A DNA stretch of 64,000 nt, taken from the NCBI GenBank assembly GCA_944390015.1, contig CALXOL010000001.1, positions 1-64,000 on the forward strand, written 5' to 3'. The notes under the pieces were generated by a model that saw nothing but the letters and a program-made list of their open reading frames with translations, made no database searches and was not told the DNA's origin. The translations under genes and the position numbers were made by a program. This DNA comes from an uncultured Spirochaetaceae bacterium. GTDB taxonomy: Bacteria > Spirochaetota > Spirochaetia > Sphaerochaetales > Sphaerochaetaceae. Numbering within the stretch: position 1 is the first letter of the stretch; each line of letters begins with the position of its first letter. Positions 28,476 to 36,699 of the stretch are shown one piece after another.

Positions 28476-28765
28476 TAATCCCTCTTATCCCTCCTGTTAC
28501 GTTTTGGAGTGAAAAGCGGATCAAGCCTCTGCTCAAGTGAAAACTTCTCCGTTGCCCACTCAACAAGCTTTGAATATATTTTAAAAGCCAGGAAGATGGC
28601 ACCGAAGAAAACAACGAAAATACACACTGAATAGAGTGATGTGTTATCCCCGAATGGAATAAGGGAGACAAGAACTATACCAAGTACGATCAGGACAAAC
28701 ATCAAAACGAGATTTACAAGAGTCGCAACTGCCATGAAAATAATCGAATTAGCCTTTTTGTTCAT
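28475..28765 (-). CDS. Small two-helix membrane protein downstream of lspA
   Basis: 96 residues with two hydrophobic segments (~8-36 and ~45-62) and a basic C-terminus (FTPKRNRRDKRD). It overlaps lspA by 17 nt and is coupled to the following glycosidase-like gene. Unrecognised family; the position suggests a role in envelope biology. Confidence 0.75.
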   Translation of the reverse strand: MNKKANSIIFMAVATLVNLVLMFVLIVLGIVLVSLIPFGDNTSLYSVCIFVVFFGAIFLAFKIYSKLVEWATEKFSLEQRLDPLFTPKRNRRDKRD

Positions 28766-29267
28766 ATTTGTTTCCTTTTTTAAAGAATAGCATGGATATC
28801 AGGAGCAATATCATGCAAATGACAACCGATGCATCCGCTATATTATATGTTGGGAATCTCTCCATCCCAAAGAGCCCATAATTATTCGTACTGATGAAAT
28901 CAACAACACTCATGGATCTGAATATCCTGTCTATGAGATTTCCGATTCCACCACCGACAAAGCCTGCGAGCATATATTTATCAAAGGGAGAGAACTCCTT
29001 CTCATCTTTGACGATATAATACGATATTACCGCTATCAGGAGAACAGGAACGGCTATGAAAAGCAGTATCTTTAACGGCATTGCGAAGCTCTCTCCCAAA
29101 GAGAATGCGACCGCTGTATTCCTGACATGCACAATCCAGAGAAAATCATTAAAAAAGGAATACTTAACCGTATTTTCCGGTATGTATGCGACCACAAGAG
29201 CTTTAGATACCTGATCTGCCAATATGATTAAAAGAGAGAAGATGAACGGCTTAAACTTCTTCATCAT
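28749..29267 (-). CDS. lspA: Lipoprotein signal peptidase (signal peptidase II)
   Basis: 172 residues with four membrane segments. Catalytic aspartates are D123 in VVDFIS and D145 in YNIADASVV; GNLIDRIFRS and VRNTAVAFSLG are the other conserved boxes. It cleaves the signal peptide of diacylglyceryl-prolipoproteins. The start overlaps the nif3-like stop by 4 nt (ATGA). The PEGA lipoprotein relic at 34.4 kb carries the kind of lipobox it would recognise. Confidence 0.94.
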   Translation of the reverse strand: MMKKFKPFIFSLLIILADQVSKALVVAYIPENTVKYSFFNDFLWIVHVRNTAVAFSLGESFAMPLKILLFIAVPVLLIAVISYYIVKDEKEFSPFDKYMLAGFVGGGIGNLIDRIFRSMSVVDFISTNNYGLFGMERFPTYNIADASVVICMILLLISMLFFKKGNKYEQKG

Positions 29268-30019
29268 AGCGCAGTCTCTGCATCGATGAAGAACGACTCA
29301 AGGCCAAGCTCCTTCTCCGTGTATCTCATCATCGCCTTTACTCCGAAAACCTCGCTTCTGTAATGACCGCCTGCAATCATGTTCATATTACTTTCCTTGA
29401 CTAGATGGAAATCGGAGTGCTCCACCTCTCCAGTAATAAAACAGTCCAGATCCTCTTGAATCGCATCCCTTACATCGCCAGATGCTCCTCCGCTTATGAT
29501 TCCCACAGTCTCCACCATATCCTTACCGAAACATATGGTTCTCAGCCCATACTCATAATCGAAGCCAAGGATTCTGGAAATCTCGGCAACGGTCATAGGG
29601 AAAGGGAGCTTTCCTTTGAATCCCACATACTTACCCTTGAATGTCCCAAAAGGATCGTAACTTGTCATGCCAAGACGAAGTGCCATCTGTGCATTGTTCC
29701 CATAAAGAGGATGGGCATCAAGGGGAATATGACATGCAAAGAGCCCCATATCGTTATCAAGTGCTTTTTTCACCCTATGGTAGTGCATACCACTTATGGC
29801 AATAGGAGATCCCCAGAAAAGGCCATGATGGACAAACAGAAGATCTGCACCCTCATCAGCTGCAACTGTAATGGAATCCATAGAGGCATCCACGGCAAAA
29901 GCAACCTTCTTAACCTCCTTATTGCTCATGGAGATCTGAAGCCCGTTTAGGGAGATATCATCAAAAGCTGAGATATCAAGAATATCGTAATAATGTTTTA
30001 CTAACTCGTCTCTTGTCAT
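29264..30019 (-). CDS. Nif3-like dinuclear-metal hexameric protein
   Basis: 251 residues from ATG 30019. Metal-binding features: LLFVHHGLFWG, the CHIPLDAHPLYGNN block, GGASGDVRDA and ITGEVEHSDFH. These NIF3/YbgI proteins form toroidal hexamers with two metals; some act as GTP cyclohydrolase-like or nucleotide phosphohydrolases, but the role is unsettled. There is no ribosome site; a perfect TATAAT ends 8 nt before the ATG, so the message is probably leaderless. First gene of the lspA operon. Confidence 0.9.
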   Translation of the reverse strand: MTRDELVKHYYDILDISAFDDISLNGLQISMSNKEVKKVAFAVDASMDSITVAADEGADLLFVHHGLFWGSPIAISGMHYHRVKKALDNDMGLFACHIPLDAHPLYGNNAQMALRLGMTSYDPFGTFKGKYVGFKGKLPFPMTVAEISRILGFDYEYGLRTICFGKDMVETVGIISGGASGDVRDAIQEDLDCFITGEVEHSDFHLVKESNMNMIAGGHYRSEVFGVKAMMRYTEKELGLESFFIDAETAL

Positions 30020-30027
30020 GTCATGCA

Positions 30028-30067
30028 ATTATATAGCGTTGACAGATAATATTCCACATCTTACATT
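30028..30067. promoter_or_regulatory. Compact divergent promoters for nif3 and the Lon-like gene
   Basis: Minus strand: TATAAT at 30033-30028, 8 nt before ATG 30019. Plus strand: TTGACA (30039-30044), 17-bp spacer, TACATT (30062-30067), 7 nt before ATG 30075. Only 55 bp separate the two start codons, so both messages would be nearly leaderless and the promoters may compete. Confidence 0.65.
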
Positions 30068-30074
30068 ATCTCAT

Positions 30075-31964
30075 ATGGTAAAAGAGATAACTAAAGAGGA
30101 TCTTCAGCTTGAATATGGAGATCTCGACTATAAGAGCATAGAAGGCCCGGATGAGATTGTCGGACAGGAAAGAGCATTGGAGGCCCTACGTCTTGGCTTC
30201 ATGATAGATCGTCCGGGGTATAACATATACGTCTCAGGTGATGAGGCGACAGCGAGAATGAGTGCAGTCAGGAGAGAGGTCGGTAAAATAGAGGAAGACA
30301 CGTCCAATCTCTTTGATGTCGCATATGCCTTTAACGCAAAGAATCCCAAAAGTCCGCTTTGCCTTATTTTTCCGATGGGACAAGCAGAGGAATTTCAGAG
30401 GAGTTTAACTCTGTTAGGTGAAGGAAAAAAGACAAAAGAAGAGCTTAAAAAAGACTTTCCATACAATAAAATCGCTCATTTCCTCGACAACCTACCATCA
30501 AAAGAAGAGAAAAAGAGCTCATATGAGTTGAATATAGTACTTAATAGAAAGGCTGCCAGAAGAAGACCTCTGGTAATCGAAACCCACCCTTCCCACGATG
30601 CTCTCTTCGGTTTTGCCGAAAAAGACACAAAGGAAGCACACCTTGCATACAATGCGGGAAGCTATCAGATGGCATCAGGAGGATTTCTCGTCCTCAGCGC
30701 AGAGGAGGTTCTTGCGGAAAAAGGTCTCTGGACTACGCTTAAACGCTATATAAACATGAGTGAGGAGGCAATGACCTCATCTGCCGTTCAAGGTGAGCTT
30801 ATCGGATCCATACGACCGTATCCGATAGCAAAAAGAACAAAGGTAATCCTCATTGGAAGCGATGATACGTATGACATGCTTGCCGAAAAGGATGAACAGT
30901 TCCTGCGTCTTTTCAAAATCTGCCCGGAATTCGATTATCAGATGGAGCGGAACGAGAAGAACATAAGGGGAACTGTCGCTTATCTGAAAAGAAATGGAAA
31001 GGATCTTCTACCTCTTGCGAATTCAGCTTACCAGGAGATACTCAGATATTCATCATGGTACAGTGAGAACAGGAACATGCTGACTACCCAGCTATCCATA
31101 CTGGGAGATCTGGAGAAGGAAGCAGATATAGCTGCAAGACTTAAGAATAAGAACGAGATTGATGGAGAAGCAGTAAAAGAAGCTATTGAAAAAAGAGGGG
31201 AACTCTCTTCTCTGACTGAGGACAGGATCAACAGGGAGATAAAAGATGGGGAGATCCTTATAAGCCTTGAAGGCATGCTTGTCGGAACCCTTAACGGACT
31301 TGCAGTAATAGACAGGGGACTCGCTTCTTTTGGAACCCCTACCGTTATAAGCGCAACCGCTGCTCCTGGAAACGAGGGAATAATAAACATTGAACATGAA
31401 GCAGGCCTATCTGGTGGAATTCATGATAAAGGCCTTTTAATACTCGAAGGATATCTCAGGCATCGATATGCCCGTTCTTTCCCTTTAAGCCTTTATGCAG
31501 GAATATGTTTTGAACAGAGCTACGGCGAAGTCGATGGGGATTCTGCAAGTTCTGCAGAGTTATTCGCATTGCTCTCAGCAATAGGAGAAATTCCGCTCAG
31601 GCAGGATATCGCAGTAACAGGTTCTGTAAACCAAATGGGCAAATTGCAACCTGTAGGTGCGATAAACGAGAAAATAGAGGGATTTTATAACGCATGTAAG
31701 ACATCAGGACTCACAGGAGAGCAAGGAGTTATAATCCCCATGCAGAACATCCAGAGCCTTATTCTTCCATATGAGATTGAGCAGAAGATTGCAGAGGGCA
31801 TGTTCCACATCTATGCGATCTCATCGATAGATGAAGGGATGGAGCTCCTATCGGAGAGAAAAGCAGGAGAGCGCGGAGCAAAAGGTCTTTTCCCCATTGG
31901 TACGATTAACAGGGCAATAGAGGACGGACTTAAACGCCTTTACGCATCTTCGCAGAAGAATTAG
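30075..31964 (+). CDS. Lon-like (S16) protease with atypical ATPase domain, YcbZ/LonB-like
   Basis: 629 residues from ATG 30075. The C-terminal S16 domain has the Ser-Lys dyad S490 (GEVDGDSASS) and K533 (GAINEKIEGF), 43 residues apart as in Lon. The N-terminal region aligns with the YcbZ-type AAA module, but the P-loop position reads VSGDEATARMSA and lacks the GK[ST] element. ATP use may be weak or absent. The last 35 nt overlap the convergent trmH gene. It is likely leaderless from the promoter just upstream. Confidence 0.85.
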   Translation: MVKEITKEDLQLEYGDLDYKSIEGPDEIVGQERALEALRLGFMIDRPGYNIYVSGDEATARMSAVRREVGKIEEDTSNLFDVAYAFNAKNPKSPLCLIFPMGQAEEFQRSLTLLGEGKKTKEELKKDFPYNKIAHFLDNLPSKEEKKSSYELNIVLNRKAARRRPLVIETHPSHDALFGFAEKDTKEAHLAYNAGSYQMASGGFLVLSAEEVLAEKGLWTTLKRYINMSEEAMTSSAVQGELIGSIRPYPIAKRTKVILIGSDDTYDMLAEKDEQFLRLFKICPEFDYQMERNEKNIRGTVAYLKRNGKDLLPLANSAYQEILRYSSWYSENRNMLTTQLSILGDLEKEADIAARLKNKNEIDGEAVKEAIEKRGELSSLTEDRINREIKDGEILISLEGMLVGTLNGLAVIDRGLASFGTPTVISATAAPGNEGIINIEHEAGLSGGIHDKGLLILEGYLRHRYARSFPLSLYAGICFEQSYGEVDGDSASSAELFALLSAIGEIPLRQDIAVTGSVNQMGKLQPVGAINEKIEGFYNACKTSGLTGEQGVIIPMQNIQSLILPYEIEQKIAEGMFHIYAISSIDEGMELLSERKAGERGAKGLFPIGTINRAIEDGLKRLYASSQKN

Positions 31965-32679
31965 CCCATGCTGAGAGCATTATCGCGGCTGCGGATGAGA
32001 CGTTTATACTCCCCTTAGCACCGTACTGTCTTATGGATACACGTCCAAGACTATCATCTGCGATCTTAAGAGCGCCCGGACTGATTCCAGACTCCTCATT
32101 GCCTATTATGCAGATGCCCTTCTCTGGAAAGATAAACTCAGAGATGTCTTTACCGCCGACCTCGAGCGCAAAAACAGGACATTCAAGGTCCATCTCCTCC
32201 AGATCCTTAAAACTATAATCTATGGCATCAACACACCCCTTGCTGCTTTTAAGAGATCGAGGATGCCGGGGATCTGCGGAGCCGGGGCGAAGAAAGATTT
32301 GCTCAACTCCAAAAGCTTCGGAGGAACGGAAGATGGATCCGACATTGAAAGGGCTTCTCAGACAATCAAGATAGAGCATGTGTGGAAACACTGTCCTCTT
32401 TGAAAAATCTATATTGCCATGCTCATCTACAAAATCCCAGTCGGCAGGACTCTCTCCAAGCACATTGAGAGTAAGGTAGTATATGTCATCATATCTTCCC
32501 CTAGCGTAGAAGTATTCAGCCTTTTCTTTCTCTTCATCGGATAACAAAGTAAGAAGATGAGAGAAAATAGCATCCCTCTCCGTGCTATCCTCACCTCTTG
32601 AGAGAAGATGAAAGACCTCTCCGCATTTTCTCAGTTGAACACGTTCTTTCAGACTTTTAATCTTCTTCAGCCTTATCAT
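31930..32679 (-). CDS. SpoU/TrmH-family RNA 2'-O-methyltransferase
   Basis: 249 residues from ATG 32679 (alternatives GTG 32685). SPOUT trefoil-knot motifs: RSPFNVGSIFRSSEAFG, IGNEESGIS and SINVSSAAAIML. It methylates a ribose in tRNA or rRNA; target not predictable. The start lies inside the end of rsmI (23-nt overlap), giving a two-gene RNA-methylation operon. The 3' end overlaps the convergent Lon-like gene by 35 nt. Confidence 0.88.
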   Translation of the reverse strand: MIRLKKIKSLKERVQLRKCGEVFHLLSRGEDSTERDAIFSHLLTLLSDEEKEKAEYFYARGRYDDIYYLTLNVLGESPADWDFVDEHGNIDFSKRTVFPHMLYLDCLRSPFNVGSIFRSSEAFGVEQIFLRPGSADPRHPRSLKSSKGCVDAIDYSFKDLEEMDLECPVFALEVGGKDISEFIFPEKGICIIGNEESGISPGALKIADDSLGRVSIRQYGAKGSINVSSAAAIMLSAWANSSAKMRKGV

Positions 32680-33358
32680 CAACACCTGCCTTATACATCA
32701 GGATTGCAAACTCCCCTTTTATCGTACTCTTAGCCTCAAGATATGAAATAAGGGAAGCGATATCCATCTTTTTAATCTCCTCGAACTGCTTAGTCATCTC
32801 ACGCCCCATGACGCATATAAGGCCAGGCTCTATCTCCTTTGCCTCCTTGAGGGTTTTCACCACGCGGAAAGGAGATTCATATATTATGAATGCCTCATTA
32901 CGAGAAATCAGCTCTGAAAGCCTTTTTTTCCGTCTGCCGCTTTTAGGGGATAGGAACCCTTCGAATGTAAAAGCCTTGCTGACACGCCCTGAAGCGCTTA
33001 CCAGAGTAGTAAAGGCAGATGCTCCTGGAACAGGGACTATTTCATGCTCAGAATTCTCCCTTACGTAATCCACAAGAAGCTCTCCTGGATCGCTCACCCC
33101 GGGCGTGCCCGCATCGGAGCAGTATGCGATATCGTTCCCCTCATCCAGGAGGGAAAGAATCCCCTTGCTGCTCTCCTTCTCATTATATGAATGCGTCGCT
33201 ATGAGTCTTTTCTTGATATCATAGTGGCTCAAAAGCATGTTCGTATGGCGTGTATCCTCACATGCAATCACATCAACTTCCCTGAGCACCCTGAGTGCCC
33301 TGAGTGTAATATCCTCAAGATTGCCGATAGGTGTGGCAACAATATAAAGCTTGCTCAT
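32657..33358 (-). CDS. rsmI: 16S rRNA (cytidine1402-2'-O)-methyltransferase RsmI
   Basis: 233 residues. Tetrapyrrole-methylase fold with N-terminal LYIVATPIGNLEDITLRALRVL, CEDTRHT and YCSDAGTPGVSDPGELLV, all diagnostic for RsmI. It modifies the ribose of C1402 in the 16S decoding centre. No ribosome site; TAGAAT (33370-33365) lies 6 nt before ATG 33358, again the leaderless layout. Confidence 0.95.
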   Translation of the reverse strand: MSKLYIVATPIGNLEDITLRALRVLREVDVIACEDTRHTNMLLSHYDIKKRLIATHSYNEKESSKGILSLLDEGNDIAYCSDAGTPGVSDPGELLVDYVRENSEHEIVPVPGASAFTTLVSASGRVSKAFTFEGFLSPKSGRRKKRLSELISRNEAFIIYESPFRVVKTLKEAKEIEPGLICVMGREMTKQFEEIKKMDIASLISYLEAKSTIKGEFAILMYKAGVDDKAEED

Positions 33359-33382
33359 ATCAACATTCTACAGGTAAATCAA

Positions 33383-33399
33383 GGTGGATGAAAGACCAC
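33383..33399. promoter_or_regulatory. Candidate activator site (UAS) for the pspA1 sigma-54 promoter
   Basis: GGTG-N10-CAC (33383-33399), beginning 92 bp before the GG of the sigma-54 promoter. A matching GGTG-N10-CAC lies at nearly the same distance (93 bp) upstream of the pspA2 promoter, suggesting a PspF site. Confidence 0.5.
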
Positions 33400-33472
33400 A
33401 TGAATGGCGAAAAATACCAGAGTCAGAGAATAAAAATAGCAAAATCAACCACAATCGCAATGAAAACAACGA

Positions 33473-33490
33473 TTGGCATGCCTTTTGCAT
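33473..33490 (+). promoter_or_regulatory. Sigma-54 promoter of pspA1
   Basis: TTGGCATGCCTTTTGCAT: -24 GG at 33475-33476 and -12 GC at 33487-33488, exactly 10 bp between them. It differs by one base from the sigma-54 promoter of small RNA 2 at 61809 over this stretch. Transcription would begin near 33500. Confidence 0.82.
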
Positions 33491-33530
33491 TATATAGTGT
33501 GGACCACAAAATAATCTAAGGAGAAAAAGA

Positions 33531-34202
33531 ATGAACGTATTAAAAAGAATTTCAGACATAGTTTCATCAAATATCAACTCAGCACTCGATAAGATGGAAA
33601 ATCCAGAGAAGATGATTGATCTCTCGATAAGAGAGCTTGAAGATGCTCTTTTAAGGATGAGAACGGATTTAAGGGAAAAGAGCTCCCAGTCAAGAGAGAA
33701 CGATTCTCTTATAAATGAATTGAAGGATACAATTGAAAGGTGGCGTAAAAGAGCGGAACTTGCGGCAGCAAAAGATGAAGATGATATGGCAAGAGAAGCC
33801 CTCTTAGAAAAGAGAAAAATAGAGGAGAAATTAAAAACAGCTGAAGAGAATAGGAGGATTTTAGAAAACCTTATCGAAGTAACAAAAGAAAACCTTGCAG
33901 ATGCGGAGGAAAAGCTTAAGGAGATGAAAGAGAGCGCATCAGTCCTAAAAGCACGTGCAAGACTAGCAAAAGACAGGATGGAAGTGAGCAAAGCCGCAAA
34001 CAAAAACAGCAATGCCGATTACCTCAGAAGGCTCGAAGAGATGAGGATGAAAATAGAGAAATGGGAAAGCCTTGCAGACATCATGCAAAATGACATCAAG
34101 AGCGAGGGGAAAAAAACATTTGAAGAACTTGAGAGGGAAAATGAAATAGAAAAGGAGCTTGAAGAACTTAAAAGAGGGATAAAGAAAAATGAGAAGAAGT
34201 AA
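33531..34202 (+). CDS. pspA: PspA/IM30-family phage shock protein (copy 1)
   Basis: 223 residues, almost entirely charged helix predicted as coiled coil, starting with the amphipathic helix FKRISDIVSS-like MNVLKRISDIVSSNINSALD and the PEKMIDLSIRELEDAL motif typical of PspA/Vipp1. PspA coats stressed inner membrane and, in enterobacteria, inhibits PspF. ATG 33531 has AAGGAG upstream. It overlaps a small PspC-domain gene by 14 nt and is under a sigma-54 promoter. Confidence 0.92.
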   Translation: MNVLKRISDIVSSNINSALDKMENPEKMIDLSIRELEDALLRMRTDLREKSSQSRENDSLINELKDTIERWRKRAELAAAKDEDDMAREALLEKRKIEEKLKTAEENRRILENLIEVTKENLADAEEKLKEMKESASVLKARARLAKDRMEVSKAANKNSNADYLRRLEEMRMKIEKWESLADIMQNDIKSEGKKTFEELERENEIEKELEELKRGIKKNEKK

Positions 34203-34350
34203 CGGGATAATCCTCGGAGTATGCTACTCCATATCAGAAAAATTTGACATTCCTGTTACACTACTGAGAACTTTTGCAGTAATAGCATTTCTTGCAACAG
34301 GTTTCTTTCCCGTTGTTGTGATATATTTACTTCTATCGTTTATATTCTGA
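34189..34350 (+). CDS. pspC: Minimal PspC-domain membrane protein (53 residues)
   Basis: ATG 34189 to TGA 34350. The 53-residue product (MRRSNGIILGVCYSISEKFD…) has the PspC pattern: basic N-terminus, GIILGVCYSISEKF, TLLRTFAVIAF and a hydrophobic end. The longer PspC at 37050 shows the same layout (GVVAGFAEW, TRLIVLLIIL). The start overlaps the pspA1 stop by 14 nt, and a strong terminator follows. Small size makes it easy to miss. In enterobacteria PspC helps sense envelope stress and relieve PspF inhibition. Confidence 0.8.
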   Translation: MRRSNGIILGVCYSISEKFDIPVTLLRTFAVIAFLATGFFPVVVIYLLLSFIF

Positions 34351-34353
34351 TAT

Positions 34354-34388
34354 AAATCTTCTCCTTTAAATTAGGAGAAGATTTTCTA
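34354..34388 (+). terminator. Intrinsic terminator of the pspA1-pspC1 operon
   Basis: AAATCTTCTCCT (34354-34365) pairs perfectly over 12 bp with AGGAGAAGATTT (34373-34384) around a 7-nt loop, followed by TTCT. Confidence 0.88.
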
Positions 34389-34408
34389 ATGAATAAAATT
34401 TCAATTTA

Positions 34409-34779
34409 TTACTCGCTTATAGGAGTAAGTACCAGATGAACGGTATCGGGAGAAAGCCCACCCCAAGCACCTGTGACGGCATCAACAACTATGGGAACAA
34501 GACCGGAAAGGATATCGAGTATCACCCAGCCGGCACCACCCTATTTGTTAAAGTCGCATATCCCGCTTCATACCCGTCTTTGGAAACAGACACGGAATAA
34601 GAATTACCTTTTTCCAAATCCACGGTCAATGGTGTTCTCCCTCTCGGGACGCCATCTATTGCAACTAAAGCACCTGCGGGATCAGAAGTAATAGTAACAT
34701 CATCAGAATTGCCAGAGAAGACAGTCGCACAAGATGTAAGCAATACAACACAGAACACAAAACAAATAACAAATTTCAT
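34409..34779 (-). pseudogene. PEGA-domain lipoprotein gene broken by a single-base frameshift
   Basis: ATG 34779 (GAGG upstream) opens a lipoprotein with signal peptide and lipobox LLTSC, then a PEGA domain (SDPAGALVAIDGVPRGRTPLTVDLEKG). That frame stops at 34522. The family's usual C-terminus, GAGWVILDILSGLVPIVVDA and …LSPDTVHLVLTPISE, continues in another frame to TAA at 34409-34411. Restoring one G in the GGG near 34540 would rejoin them. This is either a real mutation, an expression-switching homopolymer or an assembly error. Intact homologs are small outer-envelope lipoproteins of unknown role. Confidence 0.75.
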
Positions 34780-34856
34780 ATGCACCTCTTTCCAGTAACA
34801 GGCATAGAATATAGTATTTTTTTTTACTGTAAATATTTAAATGCTTATATCGCCGT

Positions 34857-35864
34857 TTATTTTAACCTATCTTTATACTTTCTATATAGTCCTCTGAACT
34901 GGTCGTATGTCAGATTCATACTCATTGCAGCTATTCGCTGATTTCCTCCTGAGAGATCCAACGCTCTAGATATATAAGAGATATCCAGATCCTCATGGGC
35001 TTTCTCATAATCTTTCAAATCGTATTCAAATTCTCTGCGCCCAGTGTTCTCAACAGAAGATAAAGCATCTACATCTTTATCCTCATACGGATTTTTAAAT
35101 GGATTGAAATTTATTTCACTTATTACATTAGAATCTGATTGGTAAACTGCTCTCTCCACGACGTTCTTCAATTCCCTGACATTTCCAGGCCATGAATAGC
35201 TTTCAAGCTTTACGATTACCTCATCAGAGAACACAGGTTTCTCATCCCTTCCACATTCAAATGCCATTTTCGATGCGTAGAAATCTGCAAGCAGCATAAT
35301 ATCACCTTTCCTCTTTCTAAGGGGAGGAAGGAACAGGACCTCAAAGGAGAGTCTGTCAAGCAGGTCTTCCTTAAAAAGCCCCTTTCTGCAAAGCTCAGGA
35401 AGATCTGCATTCGTAGCACCTACGATTCTTACGTCAACTTCATGTGTGATAGAAGAACCGACACGCTCAAACGTTCCGTACTCGACAACCCTCAGGATCT
35501 TCTCCTGTACTTCAAGAGGAATGAGCCCAATTTCATCGAGAAAAAGCGTCCCACCTTCGGCTTCCTCAAAGCGTCCTTTCCTTGTCTGGGCCGCACCTGT
35601 GAACGCACCTTTCTCATAACCGAACAGCTCTGATTCAATCAGGGAAGATGGAAGGGAGGCACAATTCACGGTCACAAGAGGACCTTTCCATCTGTCAGAC
35701 AGATAGTGTATTCTCCTGGCACTAATTTCCTTACCAGTACCTCTTTCCCCTACTATGATTACAGGACGCTCAATCTTTGCGACACGACTAAGCTTGCTTT
35801 GGAAATCGAGATATTCTTCGGATTCCCCTATTCCTATGTTTCCATGCTCTGTAAAACTATTCAC
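34857..35864 (-). CDS. pspF: PspF-like sigma-54-dependent activator
   Basis: 335 residues with no N-terminal receiver or GAF domain: the AAA+ module starts at once. Walker A GERGTGKE (39-46), sigma-54 contact loop GAFTGA (86-91), Walker B GGTLFLDEI (104-112), and a C-terminal Fis-type helix-turn-helix (~300-330). This is the PspF layout, in which PspA itself is the inhibitor. It is divergent from pspA2, as in enterobacteria. The start is GTG 35864 without a ribosome site; TAATAT lies 7 nt upstream, suggesting a leaderless message. Confidence 0.88.
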   Translation of the reverse strand: MNSFTEHGNIGIGESEEYLDFQSKLSRVAKIERPVIIVGERGTGKEISARRIHYLSDRWKGPLVTVNCASLPSSLIESELFGYEKGAFTGAAQTRKGRFEEAEGGTLFLDEIGLIPLEVQEKILRVVEYGTFERVGSSITHEVDVRIVGATNADLPELCRKGLFKEDLLDRLSFEVLFLPPLRKRKGDIMLLADFYASKMAFECGRDEKPVFSDEVIVKLESYSWPGNVRELKNVVERAVYQSDSNVISEINFNPFKNPYEDKDVDALSSVENTGRREFEYDLKDYEKAHEDLDISYISRALDLSGGNQRIAAMSMNLTYDQFRGLYRKYKDRLK

Positions 35865-35926
35865 ATCTGAAATATTAATTCATCAGAACAATTAAAACCA
35901 GTTAAATTATGGTAAATTAAACCAAC

Positions 35927-35948
35927 TTGGTGTATATTACCACACCAA
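35927..35948. promoter_or_regulatory. Palindromic activator site (UAS) between pspF and pspA2
   Basis: TTGGTGT (35927-35933) and ACACCAA (35942-35948) are perfect 7-bp arms with an 8-bp centre. The core GGTG-N10-CACC begins 93 bp before the GG of the pspA2 sigma-54 promoter. Additional ACCA/TGGT half-sites lie just upstream (35897-35930). Probably the PspF binding site, possibly also autoregulating pspF. Confidence 0.65.
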
Positions 35949-36019
35949 AGAGGAAATATGAAAATATAAAAAGAGCAATATCTTTTTCCATGGAAAAGAA
36001 ATAGAAACCATGCTATGTG

Positions 36020-36037
36020 TTGGCACAGGATTTGCTT
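36020..36037 (+). promoter_or_regulatory. Sigma-54 promoter of the pspA2 operon
   Basis: TTGGCACAGGATTTGCTT: -24 GG at 36022-36023 and -12 GC at 36034-36035, 10 bp apart; matches the consensus TGGCAC-N5-TTGCW exactly. Transcription would start near 36047, right at the GAGG ribosome site, so the leader is very short. Confidence 0.9.
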
Positions 36038-36057
36038 CTGATAATCGAGGTATAATA

Positions 36058-36699
36058 ATGGGTATATTTTCTAGATTCAAAGACATCGTAAACTCAAATA
36101 TAAACTCGCTCTTAGACAAAGCAGAAGATCCCGAGAAGATGCTTCGCCTGATGATTCAGGAGATGGAAGACACCCTTATAGAGCTTAAGAGCAACTGCGC
36201 AGCCCTTATGGCCGACGGAATAAGAAAGGAAAGAAAGCTGGATGAGCAGAAAAAGACGCTTTCAAGATGGGAGAACCGGGCTCTTCTGGCACTTGAGAAA
36301 GGCAGGGAGGATTTAGCAAGGGAAGCTTTGCAGGAAAAAAGAAACGTGCAGAACGAACTGGACAGCATGATATCCCAGATCAAGGAGAACTTATCATCTG
36401 TCGATGAGGCGAAAAAGGAAATCGAAACCCTTGAGACAAAGCTCAAAGAAGCAAAAAACAAACTCTCAATCCTTAAAGAAAAAAAAGAGAGGGCAGAGAT
36501 GGAGAGGAAGGCAAATGATGCAGCAAGAAAAGACATGAACGCCCACTTCGATGCGATGGAAGAGAAGATAGACAGGATGACGAGCTGGAACAATCTAAGC
36601 AAGGGCGAGAAAACCGCAGAAGAGAAATTCCAGGATTTCGAGAAGGATGACGAGATTGAAAAAGAGCTTGAAGAGCTGAAAAAGAGGATAGAAAAATAA
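36058..36699 (+). CDS. pspA: PspA/IM30-family phage shock protein (copy 2)
   Basis: 213 residues. N-terminal helix MGIFSRFKDIVNSNINSLLD and PEKMLRLMIQEMEDTLIEL, then long coiled coil (EAKKEIETLETKLKEAKNKL). Paralogous to the gene at 33531, including the acidic tail (EIEKELEELKKRIEK). ATG 36058 has GAGG 7 nt upstream. It is first of an operon with two membrane proteins, directly next to pspF, so this is the canonical copy; copy 1 is probably a duplicated, co-regulated unit. Confidence 0.93.
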   Translation: MGIFSRFKDIVNSNINSLLDKAEDPEKMLRLMIQEMEDTLIELKSNCAALMADGIRKERKLDEQKKTLSRWENRALLALEKGREDLAREALQEKRNVQNELDSMISQIKENLSSVDEAKKEIETLETKLKEAKNKLSILKEKKERAEMERKANDAARKDMNAHFDAMEEKIDRMTSWNNLSKGEKTAEEKFQDFEKDDEIEKELEELKKRIEK

